A stretch of 44,629 nucleotides of DNA from a virus. The stretch covers positions 1 to 44,629 of the IMG/VR virus record IMGVR_UViG_3300020131_000107; one strand, 5' to 3'. The first letter of the stretch is position 1, and every line of letters begins with the position of its first letter. Made by a program: the position numbers and the translations under genes. This document shows positions 19,842-28,737 of this stretch, in pieces. The notes under the pieces were generated by a model. It did not search any database and had not been told where the DNA came from. It saw only the letters and a list, made by a program, of their open reading frames with translations.

Positions 19842-22109
19842 ATGGCCGGCTATTCGCCCGCCCTCGCCGCCTATTTCGCGCCGCGCACCCGGCTCTATGG
19901 CGCGATCGGCGCTGCGGCCGAGCCGACGCCAGAGCTCAGCGTCGCGGAGTGGGCCGAAAAGCGCCGCTACGTCTCGGAAGACGCCGGCTCGCCGCAGCCG
20001 GGCAAGTGGTCGAACGCGACGACGCCGTACGCGGTCGAGATGATGGAGTGTCTGTCGCCGGATCACCCGGCCGACACCGTCACGCTCAAATGCGCCTCGC
20101 AGCTGGTGAAGACCGAGGTCGGTTTGAACTGGATCGGCCAGACGATCGACGTCGATCCGGCGCCGTTCCTGGTCGTGCAGCCTTCGCTGAGCGAAGCGCA
20201 GCTCTTCTCGACCACGAAGTTCGAGCCGATGGTGTCGGCGACGCCAACGCTGAAGAGCAAGGTGTTCGAACTGATCGAACGCTCGCGCACTGGCTCGACG
20301 ACGAAGACGAAACGCTATCGCGGCGGGCCGCTGCACATCGTCAGCGCTGGCGCGTCGAAGGATTTGCAGGCCAAGAGCGTCAAGCGGGTCTTCGCCGACG
20401 AGATTTCGGAGTATGGCGAGGATTCGGGCGAGCGCGGCGATCCGCTGGCGCAGGCGATTACGCGCACCGATGCGCACGCCGACCGCAAGATCCTGCTCGC
20501 GTCGACGCCGGGCGAGCTGCCGGGCTGTCGGATTTCGAGCTATTACGAGAAGGGCGACCAGCGGCAGTTCTATTGCCCCTGCCCCGAGTGCGGCGCGTTC
20601 CAGACGCTCGATTTCGACCGGCTGAAGCGCACCGGCGAAGGCGCGGCGTTCGCGTGTGCCGAGTGCGGCGTGTTGATCGACGAGCGGCACAAGAAGCCGA
20701 TGCTGGCCGCCGGCGTTTGGATTAAAACGTACGAGAGCGAGGCCGACCCGCTCGGCAATCCGGCGCCGCCGGCGTGCTTCGAGGCGAGCGAGCTCGAACA
20801 CTGGCGCGGCCGATCGACCGAAGGCCGCCAGCCGAGCTTTCATCTGAGCCAGGTCTACTCGCCGTTCAAACCGTGGGCGCGCCTGCTCGATGAAGCGGAC
20901 GCGGCGCAGAAAGACCCGGCGCAGCGCAAGACGTTCCGGCAGCAGAAGCTGGGCCTGGCGTGGGACCCGGCGGTCGACGCGCCGGATTTCGAAGCGCTCT
21001 ACAAGGCGCGCGGCGAACACGTGCAGCGGGGCGTGGTGCCGGCCTGGGCGTGTCTGCTGACGGGCGCGGCCGACGTGCAGAACAACCGCATCGAATGGGC
21101 GGTGTACGCGTGGGGCCCGGACAAGTCGGGCGCTCGGATCGATTGCGGCGTGTGCGAGGGCGACACCTCGACTGACGCGCCGTGGCTCGAGCTCGCGGAA
21201 ATGATTAAGCGCCGCTGGCCTGGTGAAGCGACGCAACCGCTCGGGCTGGACGCGTTCGGCGTTGACTCAGGGGGCGGCGCGGGCCGGACGGCGAAGGTCT
21301 ACGAGTTCGTCAAACGCTCGATCGGTTTGAAGGCGCTGAAGGGCGCATCGAAGTTCGACGCGCTGCCGTTCGGCGAAGGCGGCATTGGCCGCGTCAAGGG
21401 CCGGAACGGCAAGTACGTCACGGCGAAGATCCACCTGGTCGGCGGCTGGGGCGTCAAGAAGACGATTTACGCGATGGCGTTTCGCGCGCTGCAGGCGAGC
21501 GAGGCCGGCGAGCGTTTGCCGTACGGGCTCTATTTCCCGTTCGATGCGCCGGAAGAGCACTTCAAACAGCTGACTGCCGAAGTGTTCAAAGAGCCGAAGT
21601 CGCGCCGCGCCGGCGCCGTCGGCTTCTGGGAAAAAATCAGTGGCCGCTCGAACGAACAGCTCGATCTCGCCGTTTATTGCTACGCGCTCGCCTGGGATAA
21701 GGGCTTGGAGCGTTGGGGCCCGACCGAATGGGCGAAGCTCTTTGCAGCGCGCGCCGCACCCTCGGGCGATGCGCCGCTGTTGGATTACGCCGCACGTGAA
21801 GCGGCCGAACAAGGTGCGCAGGCAATTCCCCGCCATGCAGCGAAGGAGCAGCCTGCCGCCGCGCCGGCGGTGCCCTCCCAGGACGCCGGCGCGCAACTTT
21901 TTCCGGCGGTCCGCGCTGTCGCGCCAACGACCGACACGACGCAAGATGCCCCCGTGAGCAGTGAACGGGAGGCGGCGCATCCGGCGCCGCCTCCCCCGCC
22001 GGCGGGGAGGCTTGCGAAGAATCCGTCAGCCAGCGACGGCGCGCTGCCGGCCTGGATGCAGCGTCTCGCTGCGCACAACAAAACCAACCAGAGGAAGCCG
22101 AGCGAATGA
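19842..22109 (+). CDS. terminase large subunit, GpA family
   Basis: 755 residues. The N-terminal ATPase has KCASQLVKTEVGLNW (from about residue 83) as the Walker A-like segment and VFADEISEY (about 182) as Walker B. A zinc-ribbon insertion follows: YCPCPECGAFQTLDF and FACAECGVLID (about 243-290). The C-terminal nuclease region contains AFGVDSGGGAGRT and VGGWGVKKTIY. The last ~130 residues are Pro/Ala-rich. It cuts concatemers at cos and pumps DNA into the procapsid with the small subunit. Lambda gpA is about 640 residues; the excess here is the disordered tail. Confidence 0.93.
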   Translation: MAGYSPALAAYFAPRTRLYGAIGAAAEPTPELSVAEWAEKRRYVSEDAGSPQPGKWSNATTPYAVEMMECLSPDHPADTVTLKCASQLVKTEVGLNWIGQTIDVDPAPFLVVQPSLSEAQLFSTTKFEPMVSATPTLKSKVFELIERSRTGSTTKTKRYRGGPLHIVSAGASKDLQAKSVKRVFADEISEYGEDSGERGDPLAQAITRTDAHADRKILLASTPGELPGCRISSYYEKGDQRQFYCPCPECGAFQTLDFDRLKRTGEGAAFACAECGVLIDERHKKPMLAAGVWIKTYESEADPLGNPAPPACFEASELEHWRGRSTEGRQPSFHLSQVYSPFKPWARLLDEADAAQKDPAQRKTFRQQKLGLAWDPAVDAPDFEALYKARGEHVQRGVVPAWACLLTGAADVQNNRIEWAVYAWGPDKSGARIDCGVCEGDTSTDAPWLELAEMIKRRWPGEATQPLGLDAFGVDSGGGAGRTAKVYEFVKRSIGLKALKGASKFDALPFGEGGIGRVKGRNGKYVTAKIHLVGGWGVKKTIYAMAFRALQASEAGERLPYGLYFPFDAPEEHFKQLTAEVFKEPKSRRAGAVGFWEKISGRSNEQLDLAVYCYALAWDKGLERWGPTEWAKLFAARAAPSGDAPLLDYAAREAAEQGAQAIPRHAAKEQPAAAPAVPSQDAGAQLFPAVRAVAPTTDTTQDAPVSSEREAAHPAPPPPPAGRLAKNPSASDGALPAWMQRLAAHNKTNQRKPSE

Positions 22110-22312
22110 CGACAGCAGATGACGTCGCCGCCATTCGCGCGGCCTTGCAGGCGCGCCGCAGCGGCCGCGCTGTGTCAAAGATCGCATCCGGCGGTCGCTC
22201 GGTTGAGTATGCGCAGATGACGATCGAGGAGCTCGAGCAGGCCTTGACGCGCGCCGAAGCCGAGCTCGCGGGCCGCCCGCGCCGCGGCGCGATCAAGCCG
22301 TATTTCGGTTGA
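22106..22312 (+). CDS. head-tail joining protein, gpW-like
   Basis: 68 residues, the same length as lambda gpW. MTTADDVAAIRAALQARRSG then VEYAQMTIEELEQAL matches the family pattern of helix, Y-x-x-hTxEEL turn, helix. It completes the head-tail connector after packaging. ATGA overlap with the terminase gene; four bases to the portal. Confidence 0.85.
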   Translation: MTTADDVAAIRAALQARRSGRAVSKIASGGRSVEYAQMTIEELEQALTRAEAELAGRPRRGAIKPYFG

Positions 22313-22316
22313 ACGC

Positions 22317-23963
22317 ATGAACGCCGTCGTGAATGCGCCCGCGCCCGTGCCCGCGGAAGAGAAGCCCCGCGTGCGCGTCAAGGCCTGGACGAAGCCCAAC
22401 CAGGCGCACGCGAGCGCGTATCAGGGCGCCGGTCGCGCGCATCAATCCATGGCCGGTTGGCATCCGATCCGCGCGAGCGCCGATGCCGATCTGCAGTACG
22501 AGCGTGAAGAGCTCGTCGCCCGCGCGCGGGATCTGCAGCGCAATGATGGTGCGACCGCGGCGGCCGTCATCCATTCGGCCGATCTTATCGTCGGCCATCG
22601 CTGGGTTCTGTCGGCAAAGCCCGACTATCACGCGCTCGGCATCGACAAGAAAACCTCGCGTGTGTTGGCGCGTGCGATGCAGCGCGAATTCTACGCCTGG
22701 GCGATGGACCCGCGGAAGCATTGCGACCGCCGGCGGCGTCAGACATTCCCCGGAATGCTCACGTTGATGGCGAAGCAATGGTCGGGCCCGGAGGGTGAAG
22801 CCCTCGCGGTGCTGGGTTTCCGTGATGAAGCCAAGCGTCTCGAGCTCGGCGCACGCTATTCCACGAGCCTCGAAGTGATCGACCCCGATCGCCTCAGCAA
22901 TCCGATGGGCCAGCCCGATTCCGACACGCTGCGCAGCGGCGTCGAGCTTGATGAAGACGGCGCGCCGATCGCCGCGCACATTCGCAGGGCCCACGCGATC
23001 GAGCCGGGCTTCTCATCGAAGCAGTATGAGTGGGAGCGCGTGCCGTGGGAAAATCCCGGCGGCCGCCCGATCGTGCTGCACGTCATGGATCACGACCGCG
23101 CCGCGCAGAACCGCGGTGTGACGCGCTTCGCGCCGATCCTGACCGCGATCAAGCAGCTGGCGCAAATCACGGACGCCGAAGCCGCGAACACGCTGCTGAA
23201 CGCGTTGTTCGGCGCCTTCATCAAAACCGGGTACGATCCGAAAGCGATCGCCGACGCGTTGGCGACAGGTGACCATGAAACCGATCCTTGGGGCTTCCGC
23301 TCGGCGTTTTATGAGATCGCGCCGCTCTTCCTGAACGGCATTCGCATGCCGGTGCTGGCGCCGGGCGACGAAGTGCAGATGAACACGTCGTCGCGCACGA
23401 CGCAGCCCTTTATCGATTTCCGCGCCGCCTTCTTGTCGATCGTCGCATCGATGACGGGCACGAGCTACGAACAGATCAGCCGCGATTTCTCCCGCACGAA
23501 CTATTCGAGTTCGCGCGCCGCGTTGAACGAAGTGTGGCGCACAGTCGGCGGGCGCCGGGCACAGCTCGGCCAGAACGCCGCGGACCAAACCTATTTCGCG
23601 GTGATGCAGGAAGCGTTCGACCGCGGCTATCTCACCGAGCCCGCCGGCGCGCCGCCGTTCGAGGAAATGCCCGGCGCCTATTGCGCGGCGACCTGGATCG
23701 GCCCGGCGCTCGGCAGCGTCGATCCGGTCAAGGATCGCCAAGCCGCGCAGATCGGCATCGAGATGGGCTTGACGACGCTCGAGAAGGAAGCCGCGGCCGA
23801 GGGCGAAGACTACGAGGATAATCTCGATCAGCTCGCCTACGAAAACGAGCTGCGCGCCGAGCGCGGTCTCGCTCCGGTCAATCCCGCTATCTATGGCGTA
23901 ACGCCGGCGACCGACGTCCCGGCCGCGCAACCCGCGCCGGCGTCGGCAAGCCGCGCGCGCTGA
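22317..23963 (+). CDS. portal protein, lambda gpB family
   Basis: 548 residues. Family landmarks include HASAYQGAGRAHQSMAGWHP at the N-terminus, RARDLQRNDGATAAAVIHSA, the conserved EVIDPDRLSNP, HVMDHDRAAQNRGVTRFAPI and SYEQISRDFSRTNYSSSRAA. Portal proteins form the dodecameric ring through which DNA enters and leaves. The length is close to lambda gpB (533). Genes on both sides keep lambda order. Confidence 0.93.
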   Translation: MNAVVNAPAPVPAEEKPRVRVKAWTKPNQAHASAYQGAGRAHQSMAGWHPIRASADADLQYEREELVARARDLQRNDGATAAAVIHSADLIVGHRWVLSAKPDYHALGIDKKTSRVLARAMQREFYAWAMDPRKHCDRRRRQTFPGMLTLMAKQWSGPEGEALAVLGFRDEAKRLELGARYSTSLEVIDPDRLSNPMGQPDSDTLRSGVELDEDGAPIAAHIRRAHAIEPGFSSKQYEWERVPWENPGGRPIVLHVMDHDRAAQNRGVTRFAPILTAIKQLAQITDAEAANTLLNALFGAFIKTGYDPKAIADALATGDHETDPWGFRSAFYEIAPLFLNGIRMPVLAPGDEVQMNTSSRTTQPFIDFRAAFLSIVASMTGTSYEQISRDFSRTNYSSSRAALNEVWRTVGGRRAQLGQNAADQTYFAVMQEAFDRGYLTEPAGAPPFEEMPGAYCAATWIGPALGSVDPVKDRQAAQIGIEMGLTTLEKEAAAEGEDYEDNLDQLAYENELRAERGLAPVNPAIYGVTPATDVPAAQPAPASASRAR

Positions 23964-23974
23964 AGGAAACACAC

Positions 23975-25630
23975 ATGACGATGCACCGCATCGCCCGCCA
24001 CGCGGGACGCCCGCTGCTGCTCACGCCCGACGCGGCGCGCGAGCTCGCACTGCGCGCGCTCGCCGTCAACGAACGCGCGCTGCAGCACGATCGACTGCAG
24101 AGCCGGCCCGGCGCGTTCTTCAAGCGGCTCGGCATCGCCAAGCTGCTGCAGAAGCGCGCCGGCGAAGATGACGACGGCGCCGTCATCGTGCTCGACGCAG
24201 ATGCGCCGCGCCAGCCGAAGGCCTACGCGCCGTCTTACGCCGGCGAGCCGGAAGCCGAAGGCTATGGCTGGTCGCTGATCGACGGCATCGCCTGCATCGA
24301 AATCGAAGGCGCGCTGCTGGATCGCGGCTTCTGCTCGATCTCTGGCGCAATGTTCTGGGGCTACGACACGATCGCGCAATCGCTGAAGGAGGCGATGGCC
24401 GAGCCGCGCGTGCGCGGCGTGTTCGTGCGGATGGATTCGCCGGGCGGCGTCGTCGCCGGAGGCCTCGAGGCGCTGACGACCGATATCCGCGCGATGCGCG
24501 AGAGCGGCAACGCGAACGGCAAGCCGATCTTCATGTTCGCCGATTGCATGGCGAGCGCCGCGTATTGGATCGGCGCCCAGGCCGACCGCATCTTTGCGCC
24601 GCCGGTCGGCATCGTCGGCTCGATCGGCGCGGTCATCGTGCACGAGGATTGGTCGAGCGCGATCGACAAGGCCGGCGTCGTCGTGACGCCGATTCAGTTT
24701 GGCGCGAAGAAAACCGACGGCGCCTGGTTCAAGCCGCTTAGCGAGGACGCCCGCGCGGACCTGCAGGCGGAGATCGATGCGATCGGCGAGCGCTTCGTCG
24801 CCGACGTCACCGCGGGCCGGCCGATGCTGTCGCGCGAGGCGCAGATCGTGACGCAAGCGGCGTGCTTCATGGCCGAGCACCCCGAGGCCGCGCGCTCCGG
24901 CAAGGCGCTCGGCCTGGTCGACGAAATCGCGCACGAAGCGGCCGCGTTCGGCGCCCTGCGCGCCCACGTGGCCGGCGCCTCCGTCAAAAACATAGCACCT
25001 GTTTCCGCATCGCGGCGCGCGCCGGCGCCGACGTCCGCGGCCTCTGTTGAACCCGGCGCGCAAACGGAGACTGAAGATATGCGCAAGACGAAGGACGCGC
25101 GCATCGCGGCGATCATGAAGCGTTCGGCGATGACCGAGTCGGAGAAGCTCGAAGCGATCCAGGGCATTCTGGACGAAGAGACGACCGAAGCGGCAGAAGA
25201 AGAGCCGGCCGAGGACGAAGCGGCCGCCGAGGGCGAGGAAGAAGAAACCACGGCCGAAGGCGAAGACGAAGAAGTCGAGGCCGAGGGCGAGGAAGAAGAG
25301 ACCACCGCCGAAGGCGAAGAGGAAGAGCCGAAGGCCAAGGCCGCGCTCGCGCGCGCCAAGGCGATTCTCGCCCTCCCCGAGGCCAAGGGCCGCGAGGCGC
25401 TTGCGCAGGAGCTCGCCTTTACCGCCGGCATGACGGCGAAGACGGCGAAGAAGCTGCTCGCCGCCGCGCCGAAAGCCTCTGGTCTCGCCGGCCGCGTCTA
25501 CGATCCCAAGCTCGGCGCGGCCGCCGAGACGGAAGCCGGCAAGAAGGCGCAAGGCGAGGCGAGCGCGATCGCCGATCGCGTGCTGGCTGCCTACGACGCG
25601 GCGATCGGCAAGGCGCCCGCGAAAAGCTGA
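23975..25630 (+). CDS. head maturation protease, S49/ClpP-like, with fused scaffold
   Basis: 551 residues. The SppA-like domain includes YGWSLIDGIACIEIEGALL, RMDSPGGVVAGG and ADCMASAAYWIG with candidate nucleophile Ser194, then PPVGIVGSIGAV. From about residue 369 an internal ATG begins a scaffold-like domain with a Glu-rich repeat (two 18-residue units, AEGEEEETTAEGEDEEVE type) and a helical C-terminus (ALARAKAILALPEAKGREAL). This is the arrangement of lambda gpC/Nu3. The protease trims capsid components and removes the scaffold after assembly. RBS AAGGAAA lies before the ATG. Confidence 0.9.
   Translation: MTMHRIARHAGRPLLLTPDAARELALRALAVNERALQHDRLQSRPGAFFKRLGIAKLLQKRAGEDDDGAVIVLDADAPRQPKAYAPSYAGEPEAEGYGWSLIDGIACIEIEGALLDRGFCSISGAMFWGYDTIAQSLKEAMAEPRVRGVFVRMDSPGGVVAGGLEALTTDIRAMRESGNANGKPIFMFADCMASAAYWIGAQADRIFAPPVGIVGSIGAVIVHEDWSSAIDKAGVVVTPIQFGAKKTDGAWFKPLSEDARADLQAEIDAIGERFVADVTAGRPMLSREAQIVTQAACFMAEHPEAARSGKALGLVDEIAHEAAAFGALRAHVAGASVKNIAPVSASRRAPAPTSAASVEPGAQTETEDMRKTKDARIAAIMKRSAMTESEKLEAIQGILDEETTEAAEEEPAEDEAAAEGEEEETTAEGEDEEVEAEGEEEETTAEGEEEEPKAKAALARAKAILALPEAKGREALAQELAFTAGMTAKTAKKLLAAAPKASGLAGRVYDPKLGAAAETEAGKKAQGEASAIADRVLAAYDAAIGKAPAKS
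25079..25630 (+). CDS. nested scaffold protein (Nu3-like), internal start
   Basis: 183 residues in the same frame as the protease, starting at an ATG (25079-25081) with GGAGACTG about 9 nt upstream. The sequence begins MRKTKDARIAAIMKRSAMTE, at the boundary after the Pro/Ala linker that ends the protease domain. Highly acidic middle and helical end are typical for scaffolds. Independent initiation is inferred from the lambda C/Nu3 precedent and the ribosome site. Confidence 0.55.
   Translation: MRKTKDARIAAIMKRSAMTESEKLEAIQGILDEETTEAAEEEPAEDEAAAEGEEEETTAEGEDEEVEAEGEEEETTAEGEEEEPKAKAALARAKAILALPEAKGREALAQELAFTAGMTAKTAKKLLAAAPKASGLAGRVYDPKLGAAAETEAGKKAQGEASAIADRVLAAYDAAIGKAPAKS
25226..25327. repeat. 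54-bp tandem repeat coding for Glu-rich units
   Basis: Two units, starting at 25226 and 25280, encode AEGEEEETTAEGEDEEVE and AEGEEEETTAEGEEEEPK. Differences are nearly all at third codon positions. The copy number could vary between related phages. Confidence 0.7.
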
Positions 25631-25699
25631 CGGTCCGCGTCGCTGGCGCGCGTAATCGTCAGCGTCCCTCCCAAACTCAATCGATAGGAGCTTTGCACC

Positions 25700-26074
25700 A
25701 TGGTTGGTGTGACGAACCATGCGGCGCTGGACCCCAACGGGCTTCTGGTGGCGCTGAACGGTCAGCCGGTGTCCGGCGAAATGGTGACCATCGCGTCCGG
25801 CGCTAATTTGGTCGCCGGCGACGCGCTCGGGCAGATTACGGCGAGCGGCAAGTACATCAAGTCGCTCTCGGCGGCTGTCGACGGCTCGCAGGCCATCGTC
25901 GCCGTCCTGGCCGAGGATTGCGACGCCAGCGGCGGCGACAAGAGCGCGTTCGTGTACTACACGGGCGAGTTCAACGAGAACAAAATCGGGTTCGGCACGG
26001 GTCACACCGCGGCCGCCAATCGCCGCGCCCTCGCGCAGAAGGGCATCCACATCCACAAGCCGCTCGCCGACTAA
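25700..26074 (+). CDS. head decoration protein, gpD-like
   Basis: 124 residues, near lambda gpD (110). VTIASGANLVAGDALGQITA and AIVAVLAEDCDASGGDKSAF then VYYTGEFNENKIGFGTGHTA follow the family pattern. Trimers of this protein bind the expanded capsid and stabilise it. ATAGGAGC upstream is a good ribosome site. It sits between protease/scaffold and capsid genes as in lambda. Confidence 0.88.
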   Translation: MVGVTNHAALDPNGLLVALNGQPVSGEMVTIASGANLVAGDALGQITASGKYIKSLSAAVDGSQAIVAVLAEDCDASGGDKSAFVYYTGEFNENKIGFGTGHTAAANRRALAQKGIHIHKPLAD

Positions 26075-26137
26075 CCGGCCTGCACCGCGCCGCGACCGCG
26101 GCTGTCGCCACACATTCCAACTCAGGGAAACACCACG

Positions 26138-27172
26138 ATGGATATGTATTCCACCGCTGCGATCGCGGAAGTCATCCGCCGTCAACAACGCCCGCAGCGA
26201 TTCCTGCTCGATCTCTTCTTCCGCAACCAGGTCGAGTCGGACGAAGAAGAGATCGCCTTCGATATCGAGATCAACAAGCAGCGCGTGACGCCGTTCGTCG
26301 CGGCGCACGTGCCCGGCAAGTTCGTCGAGGATCTCGGCTACGAGGCGAAGACCTTCAAGCCGGCGTACGTGAAGGACAAGCGCTCTCCGAACCCGAAGCG
26401 CGTTTTCAAGCGTGCGATCGGCGAAACGATCGGCGGCGCCCCGCAAATGACGCCGGCGCAGCGCGAAGCGGCGCTGCTGAACGCAACTCTGCTCGATCAG
26501 CAGGACATGTACTACCGCCGGCTCGAGCTAATGGCGGCCGACGCGCTTGACGACGGCATCACCACGGTGACGGGAGAAGGCTACGCGACGAAGACGGTGG
26601 ACTTCAGCCGGCCGGCGGGTCACACCGTGACGCTCACCACGACCGCTCGCTGGGGCGAGACTGACGTTTCGCCGTTCGAGAACATCGAAGACTGGTCGGC
26701 GACCTTCGCCGAAAACTCGGGCGTGCCGGTGACCGATATCGTTGTCGATCGCCTCGCGTTGCGTCTGCTCCGCGCCGACCCAAAGTTCGAAAAGGCGGTC
26801 GACACGACGCTGCGCGGCACCACGGCTTCGCTGGATCTCACCAAGCTGCCGGACTTCGGCGGCCAGCTCGTTGGCATCTGGAATTCGACGGTCCGGATCT
26901 GGATGTACTTCAACACCTACCACGACGACGCCGGCGCGCTGCAGAAGGTGCTGGCGGACTACAGCGTATTGCTGGGCAACAACGGCGAAGACGGCGCGCA
27001 AACGCGTTGCTTCGGGGCGATCCAGGACCCGGAGGCGGGCTACATCGTCGCGGAAAGCTTCACGAAGTCGAAGGTCGAATTCGATCCCGGCCGCCGCTTG
27101 CTGCTGATGCAGGGCGCGCCGCTGCCGGTGTTGTCGCGCCCGGCGGCCACGTTCCGCGCGCGCGTCCGCTAA
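26138..27172 (+). CDS. major capsid protein, gpE family
   Basis: 344 residues (lambda gpE 341). Landmarks are RFLLDLFFRNQVESDEEEIA, FDIEINKQRVTPFVAAH and KTFKPAYVKDKRSPNPKR near the N-terminus, DIVVDRLALRLLRADPKF centrally and a C-terminus with SFTKSKVEFDPGRRLLLMQG. It forms the HK97-fold icosahedral shell. A strong terminator follows 18 nt after the stop, which would keep capsid mRNA more abundant than downstream tail mRNA. Confidence 0.93.
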   Translation: MDMYSTAAIAEVIRRQQRPQRFLLDLFFRNQVESDEEEIAFDIEINKQRVTPFVAAHVPGKFVEDLGYEAKTFKPAYVKDKRSPNPKRVFKRAIGETIGGAPQMTPAQREAALLNATLLDQQDMYYRRLELMAADALDDGITTVTGEGYATKTVDFSRPAGHTVTLTTTARWGETDVSPFENIEDWSATFAENSGVPVTDIVVDRLALRLLRADPKFEKAVDTTLRGTTASLDLTKLPDFGGQLVGIWNSTVRIWMYFNTYHDDAGALQKVLADYSVLLGNNGEDGAQTRCFGAIQDPEAGYIVAESFTKSKVEFDPGRRLLLMQGAPLPVLSRPAATFRARVR

Positions 27173-27189
27173 TCGTTCCCTCCCCTCAA

Positions 27190-27224
27190 CCCCTCGGCGC
27201 GTCACGCGCCGAGGGGCCTTTCTT
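27190..27224 (+). terminator. intrinsic terminator between capsid and tail genes
   Basis: CCCCTCGGCGCG (27190-27201), loop TCA, CGCGCCGAGGGG (27205-27216): a perfect 12-bp stem, followed by CCTTTCTT. The interrupted T-run suggests partial termination. Confidence 0.8.
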
Positions 27225-27278
27225 GGCTTCGCGTGATCGGCGCGGCGCCCAGCAAGTCCCCTCAGAGGAGCAGCTCCA

Positions 27279-28268
27279 ATGTCCAACACCGAAAACATCG
27301 GCGGCGAACTGCCGCTCGCGAACAACGAAGCCCCGGCCGGCGCGGATCAGACGCAACCGGCCGCGCCGCAAACGGACCCGGCCGCCGAAACCGCCGCCGG
27401 CGAGGGCGTGACGACGGGTCCGGCGGCGCAAACGGAAACGCCGCCTGCAGCGGGCGCGGATCCCAATGCGCCTGGCTCTGGCCCCACGGCCGCCGACATG
27501 AACGGCTCGACCGAACAATCGCCGGCGGCTGAAGCTGCGCCCGCGCCCGGCGTAAGCGCTGAAGAGCACGCGGCCGAGATCGCGCGCCGCCAAGCTGCCG
27601 AGGCCGAAGCCGCGCGCCTGCAGCGCGAGCTCTTGGCCGCGCAAGCTGCGCTCGTGACCGAGGAAGAAGAAGACCAGCGCACCGCTGAAGCATTCGCGGC
27701 CGAGCGAGCCGCCCTGGTCGCGCAAGCCGACGCCCGCGCCGCCGCCGACGCCGCCGCCATGACGGCCGCGGTCGAAGCGGCCCGCGCCGAGGAACGCGCG
27801 GCGGCAAGCGCGGCGATCGCGAAGGCGACCGAGGACGCGCTGACGAACGCCGGCAAGGTTTCGAAAGAGGAGCGTGACGCGTTGAAGACCGAACGGGACG
27901 CCGCCAAGGCGGACGCCGCGGCGGCGCGCGCCGAGGCCGACGTCAAGGCGACGCAACTCGGGGAAGCGATCGCCGCCCGTGATCTGGCAGAGGCGGCGCG
28001 CGTTCAGGCAGTGCTCGCTGCGGAGGCTTCGGAGGTCAAGCTCGTCGCCGAAGCCGAAAAGACGAAGCGGGCGCAAGCGGAAGTCGAACGCCTGGCCGCC
28101 GCGCACGGCCAGGCTGTCGTGCAGACCGGCGCCGTACGCGAAGTGCGCGTGAAGCTGGGCGTGGTGCGCGGCGCCGAGGGCAAGGATATCGGTCCAGGCG
28201 GCACGCTCTTCCTGCCTGAAGCCGAAATCGAGGCGCTGGTCACCGCCGGCGTGATCGAGCGCGTTTAA
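27279..28268 (+). CDS. FI-position Ala-rich coiled-coil protein
   Basis: 329 residues. The first ~100 are Pro/Ala/Thr-rich and disordered. Residues about 105-270 form a long Ala/Glu/Arg coiled coil (AEIARRQAAEAEAARLQREL onward). The last ~40 (KLGVVRGAEGKDIGPGGTLF then LPEAEIEALVTAGVIERV) make a compact beta domain seen at the ends of phage proteins of the DUF7210 type. Between capsid and FII genes, it occupies the place of lambda FI, a packaging helper, though similarity to FI is not visible. GAGGAG precedes the ATG. Confidence 0.6.
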   Translation: MSNTENIGGELPLANNEAPAGADQTQPAAPQTDPAAETAAGEGVTTGPAAQTETPPAAGADPNAPGSGPTAADMNGSTEQSPAAEAAPAPGVSAEEHAAEIARRQAAEAEAARLQRELLAAQAALVTEEEEDQRTAEAFAAERAALVAQADARAAADAAAMTAAVEAARAEERAAASAAIAKATEDALTNAGKVSKEERDALKTERDAAKADAAAARAEADVKATQLGEAIAARDLAEAARVQAVLAAEASEVKLVAEAEKTKRAQAEVERLAAAHGQAVVQTGAVREVRVKLGVVRGAEGKDIGPGGTLFLPEAEIEALVTAGVIERV

Positions 28269-28279
28269 GAGTCCGCGGA

Positions 28280-28624
28280 ATGACGTTCGAAGCCGAGCTC
28301 GAGCGGATGCACGCCGCGTGCGACGATGCGTTCGGCGTGCGCGCCAGCTTCCGGCCGGCCGCCGGCGGCGCGCACCCCTGCGCGGTCGAGAAGCACGCGC
28401 CGGCGCCGGCGTTCGGGCTCGGCGAGGCGCAGGCGGTCGAAGCCGATCTCGTGCTGCGCGTGCGCACGAGCACGCTGCCGGCGAGGCCGAAGAAGAACGA
28501 TCTGTTTGAGCTGTTCGCCGCCGACGGCGTCACCGTCGCCGAGACGCTGCGCGTCCTCGAGACGCCAACGATCGAGGACGACGACGGCTTGCGCTACACG
28601 ATCAAGGTCGAGGCGGCGTCGTGA
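28280..28624 (+). CDS. head-tail joining protein, gpFII-like
   Basis: 114 residues (lambda FII 117). An N-terminal helix (FEAELERMHAACDDAFGVRA), then LVLRVRTSTLPARPKKNDLF and a terminal strand pair ending LRYTIKVEAAS fit the Phage_attach/gpFII family. It would bind the connector after gpW and accept the tail. The stop overlaps the start of a tiny gene by GTGA. Confidence 0.65.
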   Translation: MTFEAELERMHAACDDAFGVRASFRPAAGGAHPCAVEKHAPAPAFGLGEAQAVEADLVLRVRTSTLPARPKKNDLFELFAADGVTVAETLRVLETPTIEDDDGLRYTIKVEAAS

Positions 28625-28737
28625 AGCCGCGCTTCGAGTGGCCGAACGCCTGGGAATGGGGCATCTGCGCCCTGTGCGTGGCGATGTTCGCGCTCGGCTG
28701 CATCGTGGGCGCCGCCCAAATTGGAGCCGGGTCGTGA
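28621..28737 (+). CDS. small membrane protein (38 aa)
   Basis: A 38-codon gene starting at GTG: MKPRFEWPNAWEWG, then ICALCVAMFALGCIVGAAQI and GAGS. A basic/aromatic N-terminus is followed by one Cys-rich transmembrane helix. Both ends overlap neighbours by GTGA, which argues it is real despite its size. It is odd among structural genes; function unknown. Confidence 0.5.
   Translation: MKPRFEWPNAWEWGICALCVAMFALGCIVGAAQIGAGS

Noticed and set aside
23891-26446. 851-codon open frame on the minus strand
   Set aside because: It is antisense to protease, decoration and capsid genes, with Phe/Gly-rich low-complexity segments mirroring the Glu repeats.
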